A stretch of 64,000 bases of DNA from Leptotrichia massiliensis (lineage in GTDB: Bacteria > Fusobacteriota > Fusobacteriia > Fusobacteriales > Leptotrichiaceae), in NCBI RefSeq assembly GCF_900104625.1, contig NZ_FNVZ01000005.1, forward strand, positions 868,001 through 932,000, read 5' to 3'. A program made the translations under genes and the position numbers. Of the stretch, positions 8,189 to 15,972 are shown piece after piece. Under the pieces are notes generated by a model. It was not told the origin of the DNA, did no database searches, and worked only from the letters and a program-made list of their open reading frames with translations. Numbering within the stretch: position 1 is the stretch's first letter; the number at the start of each line of letters is the position of its first letter.

Positions 8189-8575
8189 TTAAACTATTAA
8201 TAAAAATCCATAAATAATATTTGTTAATAAAATTATTCCAACAAAAAACCTATTTATAAATTTAAAGATACTTTGGCTTCCAAATGTAAAACTTAATGCC
8301 AGATTTAAAAGTGAATAACATAAAAACACTACTGAAAAGTTATTAAAAATTAAAAATTTTGGAGTTTTTAACAGCATTAAAACTGGCGGTAATAAATATC
8401 TAAATGAAGCAAAAAAAGTATATAAAAATATAATCAGAACTTCAAATAATAGTATCAGTACAGTTATTCTTTCTGCAAATTGTACTTGTTTACCACTTAA
8501 AAATAAAAGTGACACAAATGAATAAATTCTTACAAAAAGTAATAACAGTGTTAAAAATGCAAATGTGTTAATCAT
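8189..8575 (-). CDS. small integral membrane protein, unknown function
   Basis: I place the start at the ATG reading MINTFAF because GGAG lies 8 bases upstream; a longer open frame to 8644 lacks such a site. The resulting 128-residue protein is almost entirely hydrophobic, with about four membrane spans near residues 2-22, 35-58, 65-90 and 105-127. There is a short basic loop after the first span. No family was recognised. It lies 34 bases downstream of the end of htpX on the same strand, after a gap with no clear terminator, so it could be the distal gene of an htpX transcript. Confidence 0.65.
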   Translation of the reverse strand: MINTFAFLTLLLLFVRIYSFVSLLFLSGKQVQFAERITVLILLFEVLIIFLYTFFASFRYLLPPVLMLLKTPKFLIFNNFSVVFLCYSLLNLALSFTFGSQSIFKFINRFFVGIILLTNIIYGFLLIV

Positions 8576-8678
8576 ATCAATTCTCCATATTTCATAGATT
8601 TTATACATTTTATCATATTTAAAATAAATTCTCAACAAAAACAAAAAAGAAATATTTTAATAAAATTAAAATTTAAAA

Positions 8679-9551
8679 TTACAACAAATGTTGCTCTCTT
8701 GCCATTTTTTCTAGTTCTCTAATTCTATCATCAGTAGACGGATGTGTACTAAATAGGCTTTTTAAATTAAAATTTCCCAATCCTGAAAATGGATTTATAA
8801 TAAACATATGTGCTGTTGCAGGATCTTGTCTGTTCATTGCGATATTATGGCTGTAACTTTCTAATTTTTGTAATGCGTTACGTAAATATAAGGGATTTCC
8901 TGAATATTCTGCTCCGGCCCTGTCTGCCATATATTCTCTTTTTCGTGAGATAGACATTTGAATTATTGAAGCTGCTATTGGAGCTAAAAATGAAAGCAGC
9001 ATTGCAGTTCCAACATTATTTCTTCGTCGTTCTCCATTTCGATTATCTCCACTTGATACATAAGGTAAAAATCGTGCAATATTGGCAATCGCTCCAGCAA
9101 AAGTGGCTGCAACTGTACTTACTAGAATATCACGATGTTTTATATGTCCCAATTCATGAGCCATAACTCCAGCCAGCTCATTATCATCCATCAGTTCAAG
9201 CAATCCCGCAGTACATGCCACAGCAGCATTTTGAGGATTTCTCCCAGTTGCAAATGCGTTTGGTTGACGTTCGGGAATTATGTAAATTTTTGGTATTGGC
9301 AGATTTGCGTTATTTGCCAGCCTTTGTATTAACTGATATAATCTTGGATTAGTTCGGGAAGTAACTTCTTGCCCATTATACGCTTTTATAACCATTTTAT
9401 CACTGAACCAGTAGCTATAAAAACTCATTCCCCCAGCAATCAAAAGTCCAATTACTGCTCCCTTTTGACTTCCTAATGCACCACCAATTGCTACAAAGAG
9501 AAAAACTAATCCAAACATTAATAAACCTGTTTTCATAGTATTTATAAACAT
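8679..9551 (-). CDS. htpX: HtpX-family M48 zinc metalloprotease, membrane bound
   Basis: HtpX takes part in quality control of inner-membrane proteins. The 290 residues fit the family. Two N-terminal membrane spans (about 8-25 and 30-47) are followed by the zinc motif HELGH in VMAHELGHIKHRD (about residue 131). The downstream glutamate ligand is in REYMADRAGAEY, and additional hydrophobic segments flank the catalytic site. The C-terminus carries FSTHPSTDDRIREL, typical of M48. The start follows a GAAAGG site 14 bases upstream; a second in-frame Met five residues later is possible. Transcribed away from the E1-like gene. Confidence 0.95.
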   Translation of the reverse strand: MFINTMKTGLLMFGLVFLFVAIGGALGSQKGAVIGLLIAGGMSFYSYWFSDKMVIKAYNGQEVTSRTNPRLYQLIQRLANNANLPIPKIYIIPERQPNAFATGRNPQNAAVACTAGLLELMDDNELAGVMAHELGHIKHRDILVSTVAATFAGAIANIARFLPYVSSGDNRNGERRRNNVGTAMLLSFLAPIAASIIQMSISRKREYMADRAGAEYSGNPLYLRNALQKLESYSHNIAMNRQDPATAHMFIINPFSGLGNFNLKSLFSTHPSTDDRIRELEKMAREQHLL

Positions 9552-9733
9552 AGCTATCTTTTTTCCTTTCTTTTAATTTGTGTTAAAGGTATTATATTAT
9601 AAATTGATGTTTTTTTCAATAACTATATTTATTTTATAACTTTTTATTCAATACTGTTTTCTAATATGATTTAGTATTAAATAAATTAAAAGTACCAAAT
9701 AAAACTTTATAATAAAAATTTATACTCTCACTA

Positions 9734-9761
9734 TTTACATTTTAAATATTTATGATATAAT
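9734..9761 (+). promoter_or_regulatory. promoter for the E1-like tcdA gene
   Basis: TTTACA (9734-9739) and TATAAT (9756-9761) are separated by 16 bases, with TG one base before the -10 box. About 60 bases lie between it and the chosen start codon. Confidence 0.6.
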
Positions 9762-9820
9762 ATGAGCGAAATTTTAGATAGAGAATAGAAAACTCTATAT
9801 TGAAAGGGGAGATAAAAAAA

Positions 9821-10579
9821 ATGAACGATAAGAATCAGACCTTTGCCAGATTTTCTATGATGGTTGGAGAAGATGGAATTGAAAAATTAAAGAATTCTCG
9901 TGTTATTGTATTTGGAGTTGGTGGCGTTGGATCTTACACCGTGGAGGCTTTGGCAAGGTCTGGAGTTGGGCAAATTACTATGGTTGATTTTGATGAGATT
10001 TCGGAGTCAAATATTAATAGACAGCTGCATTCGCTTAGAAGTACGATTGGGAAGTCTAAGATTGATGTTATGAAAGACAGAATTTTGGACATTAATCCAG
10101 ATTGTAAGGTTGAACTTGTAAAAAGATTAGTTCATGATGATGTGGATGAAGTTTTGGGAAATAATAAATATGATTTTGTCGTGGATGCTATTGATGTCAT
10201 TGGAAGCAAGATTAATCTGATTGAGTATTGTGCGAAAAATAACATAAATATTATTTCTTCAATGGGATTTGGCAACAAGATGCACCCTGAAATGATAGAA
10301 ATTGCAAAAATAAAAAATACATCTGTTTGTCCGATGGCAAGAACTATCAGAAGTATTTTAAAAAAGAAAGGGATTACAAATGTTCCAGTTGCATTTTCAA
10401 AAGAAATACCTGTACAACCAAATAAATCAGAATTATTTAAGGAAGAATTACCAACTGAATTTAGAGAAAATAATAAAATTCCGAGAAAGACTACGCCTGG
10501 AAGCAATTCATTTGTACCAGGAACGGCTGGGCTTGTACTAGCTTCCTATGTAGTGAGAAAGTTATTGGAGTGGGATTAA
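9821..10579 (+). CDS. tcdA: TcdA/CsdL-like tRNA threonylcarbamoyladenosine dehydratase (ThiF/E1 superfamily)
   Basis: The 252-residue E1-like enzyme has the dinucleotide motif FGVGGVGSYTVEALARSGVG near residues 31-50. DFDEISESNINRQ follows, then the TcdA-type segment ISSMGFGNKMHPEM. TcdA uses ATP to cyclise t6A37 in ANN-decoding tRNAs to ct6A. I chose the ATG at 9821, which is preceded by AAGGGGAG; an upstream TTG at 9800 would place that site inside the gene. Transcribed from its own promoter, with no obvious partner (CsdA or CsdE) nearby. The end is near a T(A)G(L)VLASYVVRKLL hydrophobic helix typical of the family. Confidence 0.9.
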   Translation: MNDKNQTFARFSMMVGEDGIEKLKNSRVIVFGVGGVGSYTVEALARSGVGQITMVDFDEISESNINRQLHSLRSTIGKSKIDVMKDRILDINPDCKVELVKRLVHDDVDEVLGNNKYDFVVDAIDVIGSKINLIEYCAKNNINIISSMGFGNKMHPEMIEIAKIKNTSVCPMARTIRSILKKKGITNVPVAFSKEIPVQPNKSELFKEELPTEFRENNKIPRKTTPGSNSFVPGTAGLVLASYVVRKLLEWD

Positions 10580-10725
10580 ATATAGGTAATGTTAAATATC
10601 TTAATTATTAAAATTATTTGATGAATTAATTTTAACGTTATAATTTCTAAAATAAATTATCAAACAAGTTTGTGTTTATCAATAAATGTTTGAAAACAAT
10701 TAAAATAAAAAAGGAGTGAGATTAA

Positions 10726-11682
10726 TTGGCAGAAAAAAATGATGCTGTTTTGACAGTAAACGAAGGTAAAAATCTGGAGAAAAATCAGAAAAATGATTCT
10801 CCAAAGTGGGATTTAGACAAAAAGAATATTTTAGTTAAAATATTAATTGTAATTGGACTGATTTTATGTATTTTTGGAATAATGGATAAAATCTTTGAAC
10901 ATACGATTTTTAACTTTTTTAAAAATTTAACAATGCCGTATTTGGAAAAAACTTATGAAGAGTCTAAAAAGATGTTTTTAACATTGTCGCTTTTGAAAGG
11001 AACTACGGATATTATTGAAGGAAGTACTGTTAATGTCAGTATGATTGTTGGAATGGAAATTGAGATTGGAGATATTATTCAGCCTATTTACGATATGATA
11101 AATATTTTATGGAAAGTGTCACTTGCGAGCGTTGTTATACTGAAGCTGGAAACGATTTATTATGAAATTTTTAAGGTAAAATTGGCTACAATCTTGACGT
11201 TTATTTCATTAATTACAATTTTTCCATATACTATTTATAAAAACAAAGTTACAAGAATTTTTAGAAAGATTTCTAAATATTCGTTTTTTATATTGCTTTA
11301 TATTTACATAGTTCTACCAAGTGCGATATTTGTAAATTCCACAATATCAAGCTATTTTGAAAAAGAATATAAAGAACCTGCAATTGTTGAACTGAATCAA
11401 GATTTAGGAAGACTAAATAAAGTGAAGGATGAGATGCTTTCATTAGATCAGTCTAAAAGTATTTTTAACATTCCAGGACAAATTGACAGTGCAAAAGTCA
11501 AAATTGATAATTTCTCAAAAGAAATAAATGTTATATCAAAAGACTTGGTTGAAAATACGCCAGTTATTATTGGAATAATTTTATTGACATCAATTGTATT
11601 GCCTCTGTTAATAGCAATTTTGCTTTATGTAGCAACAAAGTCGATTGTTTTTGAGAAGATTGGTGGAAAAGGAAGTAAGTAA
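10726..11682 (+). CDS. membrane protein of unknown function, TTG start
   Basis: The 318-residue protein starts at a TTG preceded by AAAAGGAGTGAG. A charged 40-residue N-terminus leads into a span at about 43-62. Two further hydrophobic regions lie at about 128-170 and 183-205, then a soluble, possibly helical segment (215-275), then a final span at about 280-305. The membrane-soluble-membrane layout could suit a sensor or envelope-stress protein, but I recognise no family. It ends at a hairpin terminator and is not obviously in an operon with its neighbours. Confidence 0.8.
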   Translation: MAEKNDAVLTVNEGKNLEKNQKNDSPKWDLDKKNILVKILIVIGLILCIFGIMDKIFEHTIFNFFKNLTMPYLEKTYEESKKMFLTLSLLKGTTDIIEGSTVNVSMIVGMEIEIGDIIQPIYDMINILWKVSLASVVILKLETIYYEIFKVKLATILTFISLITIFPYTIYKNKVTRIFRKISKYSFFILLYIYIVLPSAIFVNSTISSYFEKEYKEPAIVELNQDLGRLNKVKDEMLSLDQSKSIFNIPGQIDSAKVKIDNFSKEINVISKDLVENTPVIIGIILLTSIVLPLLIAILLYVATKSIVFEKIGGKGSK

Positions 11683-11689
11683 TTTATAA

Positions 11690-11719
11690 AAGGAGTATCT
11701 TTTAGGTATTCCTTTTTTT
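11690..11719 (+). terminator. rho-independent terminator
   Basis: AAGGAGTATC (11690-11699) pairs with GGTATTCCTT (11705-11714) through ten pairs, including two G:U, followed by a run of seven T. Confidence 0.8.
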
Positions 11720-12029
11720 GTTTTATTTAAATTATGGTTTAAATTTTTTCAATATTATAGGATCCTGGTCTAATCTTAAAAGCAAAAATATTTGAATAAT
11801 TAAAAATAAAATAGAATATTAGAATTTTAAATTTAATAAATTTTGAAATGTCAGGAATTGAGTTGTGGTTTTAGATTTTAAATAAAAAATATTTTATTAA
11901 ATTTCATTCTTGAAATACCCCCTCTAATCTGCTAAAATATACCTATAAATAAAAAGTTAATTTCAAAATTAAATATTTTTAATAGAAGGGAGATTTGCAA
12001 TAATTTGTATTTGCAAGAGTGGGATTGGT
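11720..12029. other. intergenic region upstream of FtsZ-like gene
   Basis: About 310 bases, mostly AT-rich and without a credible ORF. The only clear element is the promoter at 11910-11938; the predicted leader of about 85 bases ends in AGAAGGGAGATTT plus a second AAGAGTGGG close to the start codon. Confidence 0.5.
11910..11938 (+). promoter_or_regulatory. sigma-70 type promoter for FtsZ-like gene
   Basis: TTGAAA (11910-11915), 17-base spacer, TAAAAT (11933-11938). The spacer is unusually C-rich for this genome (TACCCCCTC). Confidence 0.6.
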
Positions 12030-12947
12030 ATGAAGGATAAAATGAGTATAAAAGTTATTGGAATTGGCGGGACGGGGATAAATTTTGTTAATTTTATGAT
12101 AATTTCAAATGTCCGGAAAATTGAGTATATAACGATAGATACGGATAGCAGAAATTCTAATTTTAGTAGAGCGGAGAAAAAGATTTTTTTGGATACTGGA
12201 GTTAAGGAATGTACTAGGGAACAGGCTGAAAGAGTGGCATTCCAGTGTGAAAATCAATTTCGGGAACTATTAAAGGGGACTGATATTTTATTTTTAGTTG
12301 CGGGAGTTGGTGGAGCTACTGGAAGTGGAATAATACCTATTATTCTTGAAGTTGCAAAAAAATTGGGTATTTTTACTATTAGTATTGTTGCTCGTCCATT
12401 TTATCTGGAAGGATTTGAAACTTTGAAAATTGCAAATGCGGGAATGAAGAAAATTGAGCAAATTACAGATAGCTTAATTGTAATTCCTAACGAAAAATTA
12501 TATAATCACATAGATAGAAAAAAACCGCTTGAAGAAGCTTATGCTAAAGTCAACGAAATTATAAAGGAAGGTATTGAAAGTATTGCAAATATTCTTACAG
12601 AAGTTGGGTTTATGAATATTGATTTATTAGATATAAAGGCTGTTCTGCAGAATTCAAAAGATACTATTATTAGTGTTGGAGAAGGCAAGGGAGATAATGC
12701 AGTTGATAAGATAATGGAACAACTGATGGAAAATAATCTGTTTGAGGGGAAATTGGAAAATGCAAAAAAAGTTTTGATAAATTTTACTACTGGAAAAAAT
12801 GTATCACTTATTGATATTGGACAGATAACAGAGAGAATTTCAAATATTATAAAGGATAAGCATGTTAATCTTATATGGGGAGTTATGATTAATGAGGGCT
12901 ATGAGGTAATTAGAAAAATAAAAACAGTAGTAATTTCTAGTGTTTAA
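12030..12947 (+). CDS. divergent FtsZ/tubulin-family GTPase (FtsZ-like paralogue)
   Basis: The 305-residue protein has the FtsZ order of motifs: VIGIGGTGINFVN (T1), VAGVGGATGSG as the tubulin signature near residue 95, then IVARPFYLEGFE and SLIVIPNEKL. The T7 catalytic loop GFMNIDLLDIK, needed to hydrolyse GTP of the neighbouring subunit, is intact as NxDxxD. The signature has Ala for the third Gly. The T3 loop normally reading TRGLGAGANPEVG is replaced by unrelated sequence. The C-terminal tail that recruits FtsA or ZipA is missing. This suggests a filament-forming GTPase distinct from the division FtsZ. It has its own promoter and terminator and no dcw neighbours. Confidence 0.8.
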   Translation: MKDKMSIKVIGIGGTGINFVNFMIISNVRKIEYITIDTDSRNSNFSRAEKKIFLDTGVKECTREQAERVAFQCENQFRELLKGTDILFLVAGVGGATGSGIIPIILEVAKKLGIFTISIVARPFYLEGFETLKIANAGMKKIEQITDSLIVIPNEKLYNHIDRKKPLEEAYAKVNEIIKEGIESIANILTEVGFMNIDLLDIKAVLQNSKDTIISVGEGKGDNAVDKIMEQLMENNLFEGKLENAKKVLINFTTGKNVSLIDIGQITERISNIIKDKHVNLIWGVMINEGYEVIRKIKTVVISSV

Positions 12948-12991
12948 GTAATGTTTTTACATTAAATTTTAAGATAAATTATTAAATAATA

Positions 12992-13026
12992 AAAATCCCT
13001 ATTTTCATTTTTTAGGGATTTTTTTG
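12992..13026 (+). terminator. rho-independent terminator after FtsZ-like gene
   Basis: AAATCCCTA (12993-13001) and TAGGGATTT (13013-13021) form a 9-bp stem followed by T's. It lies just past the end of the convergent minus-strand gene and could serve it too. Confidence 0.88.
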
Positions 13027-13045
13027 GTTATATGAAATTTTAGAT

Positions 13046-13624
13046 TTAATATGAATTATAATAATAGTTAGAATGATTCAAAATACCTGTTAAAGCAAGT
13101 GAAAACATAAAAATACAAATTACAACAGAAAGAACAATGCTGACAATTATGAAAATAATGTATAATTTTAAAGCTTTGGATTGCTCATTAAAATATAACT
13201 TTAATTTATTTTCATCATTGACAAGGACAGCTTCTTCCAAAAAACTAGCCGATTTAGAGATTTTTAATGAGATTAGAATAGTAAAAACACCAGTAGCAAG
13301 TGGAATTATAATAAAGAACATAAGTAATTGAAGTACACCAAAAATCATTCCCAAAATTGAAAAAATTTTCAATACTGTTGCAATAAATTTCATATTTTTT
13401 ATTGTTAAAGGGTCCAGTGTTAAAGTGATAGACTCTGTTACATTGTTAGTAAAATTTTGAAAATTATTAAGACTATCTTTCTTTTCATTAAAATTATTTG
13501 TTACTTCATTTCTAATTTCACTAAGTTTTTCTAAATTATTAAAATGATGCTCATTTTGCAAATTTTCTTTTTGCTTATCTTCTTTAAAAAACTCGTTTTC
13601 ATCTTTATTGTTGTCAAAATCCAT
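13046..13624 (-). CDS. DUF5362-like membrane protein
   Basis: The start is set at the ATG reading MDFDNNKD because GGAGG lies 5 bases upstream, giving 192 residues. The N-terminal 75 residues are charged, N/E/K-rich and probably disordered. Two double-span regions follow, around residues 80-122 and 155-185, separated by a soluble loop with SKSASFLEEAVLVNDENKL. The pattern resembles DUF5362: a membrane hairpin, a residue-in-helix loop with E/N, then a second membrane hairpin. This is from memory of the family pattern only. Function unknown. Convergent with the FtsZ-like gene. Confidence 0.65.
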   Translation of the reverse strand: MDFDNNKDENEFFKEDKQKENLQNEHHFNNLEKLSEIRNEVTNNFNEKKDSLNNFQNFTNNVTESITLTLDPLTIKNMKFIATVLKIFSILGMIFGVLQLLMFFIIIPLATGVFTILISLKISKSASFLEEAVLVNDENKLKLYFNEQSKALKLYIIFIIVSIVLSVVICIFMFSLALTGILNHSNYYYNSY

Positions 13625-13764
13625 AATGACCTCCATTTTCATATCTTGATTTTATTTAAATTATTATAACATAAATTTATTATTTTTCAAAATCCGAAAT
13701 AAAAAAATAGCATTAGTTTTTAATAGAAAATTAAAAATGATAAGATGGTATGAAAATAATGGTA

Positions 13765-13794
13765 TTTACATTTTTCAAAAAATTATGCTATAAT
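13765..13794 (+). promoter_or_regulatory. promoter for the ATP-grasp/esterase pair
   Basis: TTTACA (13765-13770), 18-base spacer, TATAAT (13789-13794) with an extended TGC immediately before it. About 75 bases of leader follow. Confidence 0.6.
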
Positions 13795-13872
13795 GATATA
13801 TAATTACTAAAAAAATGAATTACAGAAATAGTGATAATAAAACACTTTAACCGTAGAAGGAGATGAGATATT

Positions 13873-15078
13873 ATGAATTTTGTTTACATTTCACCACAAT
13901 TTCCAAAAACTAACTGTGAATTTTGTGATAGATTAAAGCAAAATGGAGTAAATGTATTAGGAATTGCAGATATGGAATATGATCAATTGGATCAAAAATT
14001 GAAGGATAGCTTGACAGAATATTATAAAGTTTCTAATCTTGAAAATTATGATGAAGTTTTGAAGGCGGTAGCTTTTTTTACACATAAATACGGAAAAATT
14101 GACTGGCTTGAGTCAAATAATGAACATTGGCTTGTACAAGATGCCAAACTTCGTTCAGATTTTAATATAACAACTGGGATAAAAGCTGATAAAATAGCAA
14201 ATATAAAAGAAAAATCAAAAATGAAAAAAGCATATAAAAAAGCTGAAATACCATTTGCTGATTTTTCATTAGTAACAACACTTACAAAAGCGAAAAAATT
14301 TATTGATAAAGTTGGATATCCAGTAGTTGCTAAACCTGATAACGGGGTTGGAGCAAGCGATACTCATAAAATTAAGAATGAAAAAGAATTGAAGAACTTT
14401 TTTGAAACTTGTAATCAAAATGTAAAGTATATTATGGAAGAATACGTTGATGGAGATTTAGTTTCTTACGATGCGATTATTGATTCCAATGGGAATCCTG
14501 TTTTTGAAACAGGGATAGTTGAACCTGCTGTTATGGATATTGTAAATAAAGGGCTGGATGTATTTTATTATGTAGAAAAAGAAATGCCTGAAAAATTATT
14601 GGATGCGGGAAGACGTGCTGTAAAGGGCTTTGGAGTAAAAAGCAGATTTATACATCTTGAATTTTTCAGACTAAATAAAAATAAAAAAGGTTTGGGTAAA
14701 AAAGGGGATTATGTAGGATTGGAATCAAATATGCGTCCTGCAGGCGGATATACTCCTGATATGTATAATTACGCTAATAATACTGATGTTTATCAGATCT
14801 GGGCAGATATGATTGCTTTTGATAAAATTGAAAAGGCTCAATTAAATGAAGATATAGAAAAAAACTACTGTGTTTATGCAAGCCGTCGTGATAATAAAAA
14901 TTATGTACATTCACATGATGAAATTAAACAAAAATATGGAAATGCAATTGTAATGGATGAAAGAATGCCGGATATTTTTGCAGGAGCTATGGGAAATTAT
15001 ATGTACACTGCAAAATTTGTTGCAAAAGAAGAAATGGAAGAATTTATAAGCTTTGTACACCAGAAAGTTGAAGAATAA
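13873..15078 (+). CDS. ATP-grasp domain ligase, unknown substrate
   Basis: The 401-residue protein belongs to the ATP-grasp superfamily, which couples ATP hydrolysis to carboxylate-amine ligation. An N-terminal pre-ATP-grasp Rossmann-like region (1-110) leads into the central lobe with VVAKPDNGVGASDT, the nucleotide-binding glycine loop (about 151-165). EEYVDGDLVSYDAI and the metal-binding HLEFF and LESNMRPAGG follow. The substrate cannot be told from sequence. It starts after GAAGGAGATGAG and is followed 27 bases later by an esterase gene; the pair probably forms a two-gene operon for a small-molecule or peptide modification. Confidence 0.88.
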   Translation: MNFVYISPQFPKTNCEFCDRLKQNGVNVLGIADMEYDQLDQKLKDSLTEYYKVSNLENYDEVLKAVAFFTHKYGKIDWLESNNEHWLVQDAKLRSDFNITTGIKADKIANIKEKSKMKKAYKKAEIPFADFSLVTTLTKAKKFIDKVGYPVVAKPDNGVGASDTHKIKNEKELKNFFETCNQNVKYIMEEYVDGDLVSYDAIIDSNGNPVFETGIVEPAVMDIVNKGLDVFYYVEKEMPEKLLDAGRRAVKGFGVKSRFIHLEFFRLNKNKKGLGKKGDYVGLESNMRPAGGYTPDMYNYANNTDVYQIWADMIAFDKIEKAQLNEDIEKNYCVYASRRDNKNYVHSHDEIKQKYGNAIVMDERMPDIFAGAMGNYMYTAKFVAKEEMEEFISFVHQKVEE

Positions 15079-15105
15079 AAATAAATAAAATTACAAGGAG
15101 AAAGA

Positions 15106-15843
15106 ATGCAAATAGAATACAAAAAAGAGTACAGCCATAATTTAGGAAGAGAAATGGAATTCATAAGATATGGACATTCAGGAAAGCCTGTTTTAGTTTT
15201 TCCTTCACAAGATGGAACTTGCAATCAGTATGAAGAATTTGGAATGGTAAATGTTCTGTCAGATTACATCGAGCAAGGAAGACTGCAATTATTCTGTGTT
15301 GGCAGTGTTGATACTGAGAGCTGGTCAGACATTCACGGAGATCCAAGACATAGAATAGAAATGCAAGAGAAATATTTTAATTATATTACAAATGAATTTG
15401 TTCCAAGAATATGGGATATTTCTTGGAGAAATGATATTATTGTTACAGGATGCAGCATGGGAGGAGCTCATGCGGGAATAGCATTTTTTAGAAGGCCCGA
15501 CTTATTTGACACATTGATTTCCTTAAGCGGAATGTTTGATGCGGCAATGTTTTTTGGAGATTACAAAGATGATCTTGTTTATAATAACTCTGTTGTTGAC
15601 TTTTTAAGAAATATGCCTTGGAATCATCCTTATTTAGATATTTACAGACAAAAAAACATCATAGTGTGCATTGGACAAGGAGCTTGGGAAGGAGAACTTC
15701 TTCCGAGCAACAGAGAACTTGCAGATATTCTTTATGAAAAAGAAGTTCCAGCATGGAATGATTTCTGGGGTTACGATGTAGCTCATGACTGGGACTGGTG
15801 GAGATTGCAAATAAGATATTTTATGGAACATTTAGATATCTAG
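15106..15843 (+). CDS. alpha/beta-hydrolase esterase, linked to ATP-grasp gene
   Basis: The 245-residue esterase has the nucleophile elbow GCSMGGAHAG (Ser near residue 121) and a likely catalytic His in VAHDWDWW near the C-terminus. The fold matches esterase D / YbbA-like proteins. No signal peptide, so cytoplasmic. AAGGAG precedes the ATG, 27 bases after the ATP-grasp stop. Ligase plus esterase in one operon suggests formation of an ester- or amide-linked product or control of its release; this is inference from context only. A long-stem terminator closes the unit. Confidence 0.85.
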   Translation: MQIEYKKEYSHNLGREMEFIRYGHSGKPVLVFPSQDGTCNQYEEFGMVNVLSDYIEQGRLQLFCVGSVDTESWSDIHGDPRHRIEMQEKYFNYITNEFVPRIWDISWRNDIIVTGCSMGGAHAGIAFFRRPDLFDTLISLSGMFDAAMFFGDYKDDLVYNNSVVDFLRNMPWNHPYLDIYRQKNIIVCIGQGAWEGELLPSNRELADILYEKEVPAWNDFWGYDVAHDWDWWRLQIRYFMEHLDI

Positions 15844-15871
15844 GTAATTTTGTTTAATTATACTAACAAAT

Positions 15872-15936
15872 AAAAAGCACTGAAATTTATTAATGAAGAT
15901 AAGTATTTCTTTCTTTAATAAGTTTCGTGCTTTTAA
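15872..15936 (+). terminator. long-stem rho-independent terminator
   Basis: AAAAGCAC (15873-15880) pairs with GTGCTTTT (15927-15934), continued inward by GAAA/TTTC and TTATTAA/TTAATAA. The stem exceeds 18 bp with small bulges. Confidence 0.8.
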
Positions 15937-15972
15937 ATTTTTATAATTAAGAAAAGAGAGGTGTTTATTTAT

